Shown in pieces: positions 31,152-37,803 of a stretch of DNA of 37,803 nt. Source of the DNA: Kofleriaceae bacterium (lineage in GTDB: Bacteria > Myxococcota_A > Polyangia > Haliangiales > Haliangiaceae); the NCBI GenBank assembly GCA_022842285.1, contig JALHPV010000033.1, positions 1 to 37,803 of the forward strand. Reading direction: 5' to 3'. Under the pieces are notes generated by a model, which was given only the letters and a program-made list of their open reading frames with translations, was not told the origin of the DNA and ran no database searches. The first letter of the stretch is position 1; the number at the start of each line of letters is the position of its first letter. The position numbers and the translations under genes were made by a program.

Positions 31152-32096
31152 ATGCGGGCGGCGTTGGCGTGCGTTGGCCTTCTCGGAGCGTGTGGCTTCA
31201 GCGGTGCGGCGCCCTCCGTCGATGCGGGGGGGCTGGATGCCGAGCTCGACGCCGATGTGCCGGACGTCGACGCGTCGCCGGATGCTTCGCTTGGAGCGTG
31301 GGGCTCACCAATGCTCGTCGCCGAGCTCAGCTCGGGGGTGGGCGATGACGACCCCACCCTCACGAGCGACCTGCGCACCATCTACTTCGCGTCGAACCGC
31401 TTTGGCGGCCAGGGGTCTCAGGACATCTGGATGTCGACCCGCGCGGCCGTCGGCGCAGCCTGGGGTACGCCCACGGTCGTGACCGAGCTCAATACCAACG
31501 CGGTCGAATCGAACATCGACGTCAGCGGCGATGGCCGCACCATCACGTTCTCGTCCGACCGTGGCGGCTCCGGCATGGAGGTCTATGTCTCGACCCTGGA
31601 CCCGAGCTCCGGGCAGTGGCGGTCTCCCGAGCGGCTCCTGGGGCTCCGCGAGTCAGGCGATGCGACTCGCGAGTACGGGGCGCAGCTCCTCGGTGTCGGA
31701 GCGACCTTCGGGTTCGAGGTGCTCTACTGTCAGGAGCGCGATTTCGTCGACGAGAAGTTGTACTTCGCGCAGCGCCAGAGCCTCGGAGACGCATTCTCGA
31801 ACACGCAGCTGATCGCGAGCCTCGACAATCCGACGCGCGATGAATGCGATCCTTGGCTCGTGGGGCGGACGCTCTACTTCACCCGCAACGAGGGGAACTC
31901 CACACCACGCGAGATCTACTCCGCCGAGCGAATCCCTTCGACAGCCAACGACTACGACACGGTGCAGCTCATCGACGTGGGGGGCCCCGGCCAGGACAAC
32001 AGCGATCCGTGGGTGTCGCTCGACCAGCGCACGCTGTTCTTCGCGTCGCGCCGGGCCGACGGAACAACCGAGTCGATCTACATGTCGGTCCGGTAG
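31152..32096 (+). CDS. PD40/TolB-like beta-propeller lipoprotein
   Basis: A 314-residue protein with lipoprotein signal MRAALACVGLLGAC (Cys 14), an Asp/Ala-rich linker (SVDAGGLDAELDADVPDVDASPDAS), then propeller repeats of PD40 type: DLRTIYFASNRFGGQGSQDIW, DGRTITFSSDRGGSGMEVYV, RTLYFTRNEGNSTPREIYSAE and QRTLFFASRRADGTTESIYM. These resemble TolB-type WD40-like blades and suggest a surface-exposed binding platform. Substrate unknown. It follows the FHA-activator gene by 6 bp. Confidence 0.87.
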   Translation: MRAALACVGLLGACGFSGAAPSVDAGGLDAELDADVPDVDASPDASLGAWGSPMLVAELSSGVGDDDPTLTSDLRTIYFASNRFGGQGSQDIWMSTRAAVGAAWGTPTVVTELNTNAVESNIDVSGDGRTITFSSDRGGSGMEVYVSTLDPSSGQWRSPERLLGLRESGDATREYGAQLLGVGATFGFEVLYCQERDFVDEKLYFAQRQSLGDAFSNTQLIASLDNPTRDECDPWLVGRTLYFTRNEGNSTPREIYSAERIPSTANDYDTVQLIDVGGPGQDNSDPWVSLDQRTLFFASRRADGTTESIYMSVR

Positions 32097-32101
32097 CGGG
32101 C

Positions 32102-32725
32102 ATGGAGCCGCTTCGTCGCTCACAGCGCAAGTTGCGGCCCCAGGAGCCATCGCGACGAGACTCGCGCGAGGTCTTCGAGTCGATCGTGTTGGCCGCGACC
32201 GAGATCCTCGCGTCGCAGGGGATGGAGGCGATGACCACGAACCGGGTCGCGGAACGCGCGGGCGTGGGCATCGCATCCGTCTATCGCTACTTCAAGGACA
32301 AGGCCGCGATCATCGCCGAGATCGACATCCGGAATCGCCAGGCCAATGCCGCGCAGCTCGTGGCCCTGATCGAGAGCAGTGGGCCGGACGTCGCCGGAAT
32401 CGTGCGCTCGTGCCTGCGGTTCTTCCTCGACGCGCGCGATGGGCGCTCGAACGTGCGGCGCGCCTTGATGATGGAAGTCCCGCTGTCGTGGATCGCGGCG
32501 CCGGCCCGCGCGCACTGGAGCAAGGTGCTCGCCATGGCGACCGGCGCGGTGGCCTCGGCGCGCCCCGACCTGGCGCGGGACGAGATCGAGCGGCGGGTGT
32601 TCGTGGCCCTCCATGCCATCCAGGGCGTGGTGCAGGGGCAGATCGTCTTTCCGACCATCGAGCTCGAGCTCGACGACGCGGTGGCTCAGGTCGAGCGGTT
32701 GATCACGCCGTTTCTCCTGCAGTGA
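32102..32725 (+). CDS. TetR-family transcriptional regulator
   Basis: A 207-residue protein. The N-terminal helix-turn-helix is typical: VFESIVLAATEILASQGMEAMTTNRVAERAGVGIASVYRYFKDK. The ligand-binding part is helical and unspecific (VRSCLRFFLDARDGRSN, VPLSWIAAPARAHW). The start Met is chosen because the family start lies just before the RR-rich N-terminus and because the frame upstream shadows the preceding lipoprotein gene. The target is unknown; it is near the end of a run of secreted proteins and stops just before the triple hairpin. Confidence 0.9.
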   Translation: MEPLRRSQRKLRPQEPSRRDSREVFESIVLAATEILASQGMEAMTTNRVAERAGVGIASVYRYFKDKAAIIAEIDIRNRQANAAQLVALIESSGPDVAGIVRSCLRFFLDARDGRSNVRRALMMEVPLSWIAAPARAHWSKVLAMATGAVASARPDLARDEIERRVFVALHAIQGVVQGQIVFPTIELELDDAVAQVERLITPFLLQ

Positions 32726-32736
32726 CGAGGTTCGAT

Positions 32737-32898
32737 CGATCCGCACCGCCCTTCGGCGGTGCTTCGCCTCACGCTGGCGCGAGGCTCGCCCGATCCGCAC
32801 CGCCCTTCGGCGGTGCTTCGCCTCACGCTGGCGCGAGGCTCGCCCGATCCGCACCGCCCTTCGGCGGTGCTTCGCCTCACGCGGGCACGAGGTTCGCC
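32737..32898. repeat. Three tandem 54-bp repeats, each with a hairpin
   Basis: Units at 32737-32790, 32791-32844 and 32845-32898 are nearly identical; unit 3 diverges in its second half. Each holds GCACCGCC-CTTC-GGCGGTGC (hairpins at 32743-32762, 32797-32816, 32851-32870). They lie between the tetR stop and the stop of the convergent gene; unit 3 includes the last codons of that gene. They probably act as a strong bidirectional terminator and arose by repeated duplication of a gene-end terminator. Confidence 0.85.
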
Positions 32899-34148
32899 AG
32901 GTAGCAGCCGCGGACGAGCAGGTCGTGCTCGGCGGCATCGAAAGCGGCGAGGGTGCCCGCCGTCACCGGAGCCGACACGCCGAGCCGGGGCGCGCCCCGC
33001 GCGTGGACGTGGTCGCGGTCGGCGTTGTAGATGCGGTCCCAGCGGTGATGTTCGGTGGGCTCGTCGGCGAATGGTCGGACGCGGTCGAAGAGGGCAATGA
33101 GTCGATCTGTCCATGCGTCGTCCGGACAGCGGACAACGAGATCCACGGCCGGCTCGACCTTCAAGGATGCTTTCGAGCGACTCAGCCCGAACAGGTACAG
33201 CCCATGACGGTAGCGCTGCTGGAGCCACGCCCCGCGTCCCGGCGCGGCGACCAGCGAGCGTGACATCAGTGGTCCCACCGCGGTGATCGACGGCACGACG
33301 CTCGGCCCGGTGGCATCGACCTCGAGCGAGACCGCCTCGATCGTGTCGCCGTCGAGCCAGTACGCGCGTTCGCGGTCGTCGACGAGCAGGGCAGGTGTCG
33401 TGCCGGGGGCGCCGAGCACGGGCCACAAGAACCTCCCGAGCTGTCGCTGGGCGCGCGCGATCGGATCGGACGGAGGCTCGCCCGCCAGCGCGCGCTCGAC
33501 GCGAGGGCGGATCTCGTCCGGGAAGCGATCGCGCGGCCGGGGCGGCGCGCCGATCTCGAGCCACGGCGGTCCCCACGTGCGCAGGCCAGCGTCGTCGCCG
33601 AGCGTGATCATCGCGTCGAGGGCGAACGCGGTGAAGCCGAACGTGTCCGCATCCCGCAGCGCTGTGGCCGACGCCGGCGGCTGCACCTCGAACAGCGCGC
33701 GGATGCGGTCGTGACGCGGAATCGTGATCGCGCGGGTTCGTCCTCGCCGCTGGTCGAGCCAGACGAGCGCCTGCGCGTACGACAGGCGATGCTCGGCGGT
33801 CCCGTCCCGCGCGACGGCGAACAGCGCGGCATCGGCCTCGTCGTCGTAGCGGTCGCGGTAGGCGTACCAGTCGAAGCGATCGGGCTCCTCGCGGAACCGC
33901 GTGGCCCAGGTGACAATGGGGTCCGGCGTGTGCGAGCTCCGCCGGGACAGCAGGCGACCGCGCAGGTCGTACCGCTCGTAGCGAATCGGCTCGCCGTGGG
34001 GCGTCCAGTACGTCTGGACACCAACCGGCTGCCCAGAGCCCGGCTCCTCGGCGCCCTGTCGCCAGTGCGGCGTGGGGCTCGCCACGTACCGAGCGTCGGG
34101 GGGCAAGTTCGAGGGGCGCGGCGGGATCACGAGCCCTTCGCGCGCCAT
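32877..34148 (-). CDS. Protein of unknown function sharing a domain with the upstream large protein
   Basis: A 423-residue protein without signal peptide or transmembrane segments. It begins with a segment resembling MORN_2/YwqK repeats (TYWTPHGEPIRYERYDLRGRLLSRRS). The second half shares features with the large upstream protein: the strand pair ALLVDDRERAYWLDGDTIE (compare LLLDEPGRPYLFDGTRFE) and VVRCPDDAWTDRLIALF (compare LVRCPDRTWVERVTTMF). Both end with similar strands (DLLVRGCYLANLVPA and LQLLRTGYTFQRVV). The stop lies inside the third 54-bp repeat. It overlaps the upstream gene by 22 nt, so the pair is cotranscribed. Function unknown. Confidence 0.78.
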   Translation of the reverse strand: MAREGLVIPPRPSNLPPDARYVASPTPHWRQGAEEPGSGQPVGVQTYWTPHGEPIRYERYDLRGRLLSRRSSHTPDPIVTWATRFREEPDRFDWYAYRDRYDDEADAALFAVARDGTAEHRLSYAQALVWLDQRRGRTRAITIPRHDRIRALFEVQPPASATALRDADTFGFTAFALDAMITLGDDAGLRTWGPPWLEIGAPPRPRDRFPDEIRPRVERALAGEPPSDPIARAQRQLGRFLWPVLGAPGTTPALLVDDRERAYWLDGDTIEAVSLEVDATGPSVVPSITAVGPLMSRSLVAAPGRGAWLQQRYRHGLYLFGLSRSKASLKVEPAVDLVVRCPDDAWTDRLIALFDRVRPFADEPTEHHRWDRIYNADRDHVHARGAPRLGVSAPVTAGTLAAFDAAEHDLLVRGCYLANLVPA

Positions 34149-37100
34149 TCGGCGGTGATGCCCGCGAGTCGCGCGGCCTCGTTGATCGCCGTCACGACAT
34201 CAGGGGGCGTCCCCGTCAGGTCGAAGCGGGCGTGGCGGAGCCCCACGGGCGCGAGCGCGTCGATCAGGAAGGCGACGTTGTCCGCGAGGACGGTGTTCCA
34301 GCCGTAGAGCCGCGAACCGGACTTCACGGAGAGCTCGCAGTCATCGCCCTCGCGTCGCTCGATCTTCAACGAGACGTTGCTGCCGTACTGGAACACGCCG
34401 CCGAGCTCGGCCAGCGCGGGGCTCTCCGTCCTCGCCACCCGCCAGAGCTCGGCGAGCCAGGTGACGCCGGTGCGATCATGCTCCGCGCGCGTGCCCTTGG
34501 CCTCGAGGTAGGTCGTCGTGCTGCCCACATCCTGCACGAGGGTGAAGCGCACGAGCTGCTTCGCGGCGGGCTCCTCGAGCCACCGGACATCGACGGCCGT
34601 GCCGCGGTCCACCGTCACGGTGAGCTCCGTGAGCGCAGGAAACGCGCCGGCCTCGAGGACCGCTTTGATCGTCGCCGCGCCCTCGACACCGACCTCGAGG
34701 GTCGTGACGAGGGGCCGGGCCACGAGCTCGGCGACCTTGGCGTGGCCCGTCGGATAGTCCTTGTAGCGAGGGGCCAGCTCCACGCTCACGCCGCGCAGGA
34801 CCTTCAAGGATCGAAGACTGGGCGAGGCGAGCAGGCCCCGATCGGTCGCGACATCGAGATCCTCGACAGTCGACCACCACGGGCTGGCCGCGAGCTCGGG
34901 CGGCAGGTCGCCGCCCGTCTTCGCCGCGCGCACCAGGAAGCCATGGCGGACCTTCGCCCCCTTCTTGATCCACTTCGCGAGCGGCCCGGCCAGCTCCGCG
35001 ATGTGCTCGCGCTCGAGCTCGGCGAGGCGGGCTCGTCCGGACTTGTCCAGTGCATCGCCCCGCGCGGAGAGGGTGATGTGCTCCGCGCGCACGTCCTGCA
35101 TGTGGGCGGCGTACGCGAGGCGTGGGGCAGGGTCGTCCGGCGCGGCGAAGATGGCGGCGAGGAGCGCGTCGGGGCCGGTGGGCGAGGTGGCAGGGGCGCT
35201 CGGAACCGCGATGGCGTCGAGGGCGGCCTGGTCGTCGGGGTGCAAGGTCAGCGCGGCGAGTGCCTCGAGCGTGCTCGTTCGCGTGGCGAGGATCTTCTCG
35301 ATCTGCTCCGTGGCCCACGCGCCCGTCACCGTCTTCCACTTCTTGCCGTAGATGCCCGGCAGGGCCCGCAGGGGCTCCAGGATGCGCGCATCCTGGGATG
35401 CGGCGAGCCGGGCGAAGATGCGGCGCCAGACGCTCTGCGTACCACTCGACGTGAACGGGATCTCCGTCGCGATGGCGACGAGCGTCTGATCGTAGCGCGG
35501 ATCCGGCGGCCACGTCGCCAGCTGTTCGAGCCGCGGTTGTACGATCGTCGACGGGACATCGGTCAGCGTCGCGAGCAGGGGCCCGAGGGCGGCCGCATCC
35601 GGCGTCTCTGCCAGCTCGTCCCACTTCGCGATGGCGGGCTTCGTCTTGCCCGCGAGCTCGGGCCGTGCCGGAGCCGTCGCGGCGAGAGCGTCGAGGGCGC
35701 GCGCGAGCGACACCGCCGGGCGCTGGTTCCACGCGTCGCGGAGCGCGGCGAGCTTGGCGGTGAGCGTCTTCGCCGTCGCGGCGCGGCGCAACTCGGCGCT
35801 GACCCGCTCCGCCACCGCGAGGGTGACAGCAGCGGGCGGCTTCGCGACGGGCTTCGCCTTGGGGGGGGGCGCATCCCCCCGCGGGCCGACAGGCAACGCG
35901 ACGACGCGCTGGAACGTGTAGCCGGTCCGGAGGAGCTGGAGCTCGAAGCGAGCGCACCGCTCGCGGGCCTCCTCGGCGCTGGCGTGCTGACTCAGAGTCC
36001 TCGGGCCCTTGCCCTTCTCCTTGTCTTTCATCTCGAGCCGCAGCACGCCGGGGCTGCCGCTGCAGCTCATGATCGCGGTCCCGTCGACGGCGCGACTCAG
36101 TGCGGACCCGTGGGGCTCGCCGTGCGTGGAGCGATACTCGCGCGCGAACAGCCAGCCCTTGCCGGCGTCGTAGAAGGGGTCGACCTCCTTGGCTCCACTC
36201 GGCATGGTCGCGCGGAACATCGTCGTCACGCGTTCCACCCAGGTGCGGTCCGGACACCGCACGAGTGCGGACAGCACCACCTCGCCCTGCCCACGGTCCG
36301 AGTAGTACCGGGATCCTTGCAGCTGCAACATGCGGCCGCAGCGGGCGAGCGACCACCAGACGTGCTCGCCGCTCATGAAGAGCCGGCGCTCGTCGAACAC
36401 GTCGACGTCCTGGAAGTGCACGGCGTTCATCTTGTCACTGGTCTCGATGACGAGCGGCGCCGGCTCGAAGCGGGTCCCGTCGAACAGGTACGGGCGGCCC
36501 GGCTCGTCGAGGAGGAGCACGTCGCCACGGGTGGCGTCGCCCAGGTAGATCCGGAGCCCCGACCGGTGCAGCACGCGCTGGGCGAGCCGGAGCAGATCCT
36601 CCTCGGTCAACTCGGCGCGCGGGGCGGCGGCGACCTTGTCGAGGGCCTTGTCCGTCGCGCCACTCGCGAGGGCCTCGGCGGTCGTGAGGAGCTCCTTGTG
36701 ACCGGCGTCCTTCGGGAACACGGCGCGCGCAGGCGCGATCAGGGCGGCGACCTCCGCGCGATCGTGGCGCTCGATCCGCTTCTCGAGGAGCCACCACAGG
36801 ATCTTGGCCGCGCCGTCGTCTCCGCGTGCCTCCGGCTTGCGGGCGAGCCAGTCTCCCGCGACCTCGAGGCCGCACGCCGTGAGCCCGTCGGGCGCGAGCA
36901 TCCGGAAGGCCCACTCGACCTTGCCGAGCACCTTGAGATATGCGGCTACGTGACGTGACGATGAAGTCCGGAGCCGGGCGCGCACCTCCGTGTGGCGCGC
37001 GAGGGTCCAGTGGATGCGAAGCTCGTACGACGGCTTGAACTCGACGGGGTCCGCGAAGAAGTCGTCGACGAGCGCGACGTTCGGATCGGGGTCGATCGCC

Positions 37101-37803
37101 TCGCGATGCCAGATCTTGCGGCCATGCGGCGTGTACTCGGTCTCGCGCAGCGGATCCCCCGCTGCCGACCACACGCGCTTCAGGCCGAGCGGCGCGAGCG
37201 TCATGTACTGCTGCACCACGTCGACCCAGGCGGGTGGTCCCTCGCCGACGAACAGCCGGGCGGTCGTGGGGACGCCGGCGGGCCGGGGCGGGACCGGCTC
37301 GCCCTGCGGCGTGACCTCGACGCCCGCGGCATCGCGCAGGATGCCGGTGCGCCAGCCATGCCCGCTCTCGTCCGGGATGCTCTCGACCCGAACCACGCGC
37401 GGATCGACCCCGGCCCACATCGCTTCGACGGGCTCCTTGGTCGAACGTAGCTTGTAGGACTCCTTCTGCACGCCACGCACCCAGCGCGCCTCCGAGAGGA
37501 GCGTGCCGTCCGGGTGGTACTCGCGCTGGGTCCCGTCGAGGACGCCGTCGAGATACGCGGTGTCGACGTAGAGGCTGCCGTCGGCGCGATACTCCTTCCA
37601 CGGGCCTTGCCGCGTCCCATCGGCCTCGCAGGTACCGAGGACCCAGCGGTCGTCGATGGCGTCGTAGTTGGCACCGGCAGGCACCGCTGCGGGCCGATCC
37701 GGCGGCGTGGCCCACGGCGTCCCGACGGCTCGCCCCGATGCGGTCGCCGTGCTCGCAGACGCAGCGTTTGCCGTCGACGACACCGTGGCCGCCTGGAGCT
37801 TTG
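34127..37803 (-). CDS. Very large protein with MORN-like, shared-domain and TIGR02996 segments (5' end may lie outside window)
   Basis: A protein of at least 1218 residues; GTG at 37783 is the first start, but the frame is open to the window edge (KLQAAT precedes), so the true start may lie beyond. The N-terminus is Ala/Ser-rich. Residues about 45-120 form YwqK-type MORN_2 repeats (GPWKEYRADGSLYV, GTQREYHPDGTLLSEARWV). A middle region shares a domain with the downstream protein. Residues about 871-912 carry TIGR02996 (LLAAIFAAPDDPAPRLAYAAHM), a repeat-companion domain known mainly from myxobacteria and planctomycetes. The C-terminus is leucine-rich-repeat-like (LEVGVEGAATIKAVLEAG, LTELTVTVDR). 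Possibly a large scaffold. Function unknown. Confidence 0.78.
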   Translation of the reverse strand, partial: KLQAATVSSTANAASASTATASGRAVGTPWATPPDRPAAVPAGANYDAIDDRWVLGTCEADGTRQGPWKEYRADGSLYVDTAYLDGVLDGTQREYHPDGTLLSEARWVRGVQKESYKLRSTKEPVEAMWAGVDPRVVRVESIPDESGHGWRTGILRDAAGVEVTPQGEPVPPRPAGVPTTARLFVGEGPPAWVDVVQQYMTLAPLGLKRVWSAAGDPLRETEYTPHGRKIWHREAIDPDPNVALVDDFFADPVEFKPSYELRIHWTLARHTEVRARLRTSSSRHVAAYLKVLGKVEWAFRMLAPDGLTACGLEVAGDWLARKPEARGDDGAAKILWWLLEKRIERHDRAEVAALIAPARAVFPKDAGHKELLTTAEALASGATDKALDKVAAAPRAELTEEDLLRLAQRVLHRSGLRIYLGDATRGDVLLLDEPGRPYLFDGTRFEPAPLVIETSDKMNAVHFQDVDVFDERRLFMSGEHVWWSLARCGRMLQLQGSRYYSDRGQGEVVLSALVRCPDRTWVERVTTMFRATMPSGAKEVDPFYDAGKGWLFAREYRSTHGEPHGSALSRAVDGTAIMSCSGSPGVLRLEMKDKEKGKGPRTLSQHASAEEARERCARFELQLLRTGYTFQRVVALPVGPRGDAPPPKAKPVAKPPAAVTLAVAERVSAELRRAATAKTLTAKLAALRDAWNQRPAVSLARALDALAATAPARPELAGKTKPAIAKWDELAETPDAAALGPLLATLTDVPSTIVQPRLEQLATWPPDPRYDQTLVAIATEIPFTSSGTQSVWRRIFARLAASQDARILEPLRALPGIYGKKWKTVTGAWATEQIEKILATRTSTLEALAALTLHPDDQAALDAIAVPSAPATSPTGPDALLAAIFAAPDDPAPRLAYAAHMQDVRAEHITLSARGDALDKSGRARLAELEREHIAELAGPLAKWIKKGAKVRHGFLVRAAKTGGDLPPELAASPWWSTVEDLDVATDRGLLASPSLRSLKVLRGVSVELAPRYKDYPTGHAKVAELVARPLVTTLEVGVEGAATIKAVLEAGAFPALTELTVTVDRGTAVDVRWLEEPAAKQLVRFTLVQDVGSTTTYLEAKGTRAEHDRTGVTWLAELWRVARTESPALAELGGVFQYGSNVSLKIERREGDDCELSVKSGSRLYGWNTVLADNVAFLIDALAPVGLRHARFDLTGTPPDVVTAINEAARLAGITAEWRAKGS

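Noticed and set aside
32737-32898. CRISPR-like repeat pattern
   Set aside because: Units are 54 bp, directly adjacent and nearly identical throughout, with no unique spacers. They are a tandem hairpin repeat.
34232-36958. 908-codon open frame opposite the large protein gene
   Set aside because: Composition is that of an antisense frame (Arg, Gly, Glu, Leu). The minus strand carries MORN-like and TIGR02996 motifs.

Overview
The window is GC-rich DNA with dense signalling genes, long lipoproteins and many short gene-to-gene overlaps. A protein with the TIGR02996 repeat-companion motif, a Cys-rich DUF4215-like segment, an FHA-sigma54 activator and several hybrid kinases point to a deltaproteobacterial-type organism, most likely Myxococcota. 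This is inferred from gene content only. No rRNA, tRNA, CRISPR array or insertion sequence was recognised.

Layout. 1-517: 3' end of a multihaem c-type cytochrome. 493-1985 (minus): a divergent epimerase-like protein and a PlsC-type acyltransferase. 2043-7739 (minus): a signalling operon with a REC-kinase, a PAS-PAS hybrid kinase, an NtrC-type sigma54 activator and a globin-coupled histidine kinase. 7862-22536: a stress and redox island holding two c-type cytochrome lipoproteins, an SDR, five universal stress protein (USP) genes, CBS-domain proteins, a VIT-type metal transporter, a HemG-like flavodoxin, an RsbRD-type kinase, a haemerythrin, a triple-BON protein, a zinc alcohol dehydrogenase, an OsmC protein and a small zinc-binding protein. 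22586-25727 (minus): tolQ-tolR-tolA-like-tolB. 25772-28875: four secreted lipoproteins, three related and two of them a recent tandem duplicate. 28892-31145: a rhomboid without its catalytic serine and an FHA-sigma54 activator. 31152-32725: a PD40 lipoprotein and a TetR regulator. 32737-32898: a triple hairpin repeat. 32877-37803 (minus): two large proteins of unknown function that share domains.

Main result. Aligning the stress-island genes by start codon shows a -24/-12 (sigma54) promoter motif, close to TGGCACG-N4-TTGCW, whose first base lies exactly 28 nt before the start codon in ten cases: nine good matches (7834, 8701, 10906, 12786-, 13461-, 13462, 14146, 15796, 18933-) and one weak match (9606). 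Close variants precede the NtrC gene itself (29 nt), OsmC (33 nt), BON (71 nt) and a USP (41 nt). The same position upstream of the tol genes, the lipoproteins, the rhomboid, the FHA activator and tetR shows no such motif. The only sigma54 activators in the window are the FHA protein and the NtrC protein translationally coupled to the globin kinase. Near-palindromes of the form CGCAA-N3-TTGCG are tripled in front of the NtrC gene and recur near several island promoters.

Model (inference). A haem-globin kinase senses O2, NO or redox state and phosphorylates the NtrC regulator, which activates sigma54 at its own promoter and across the island. This would be a functional counterpart of the mycobacterial DosS/DosR dormancy regulon (haem sensor, USPs, CBS protein), built from different parts and apparently producing leaderless or nearly leaderless mRNAs.
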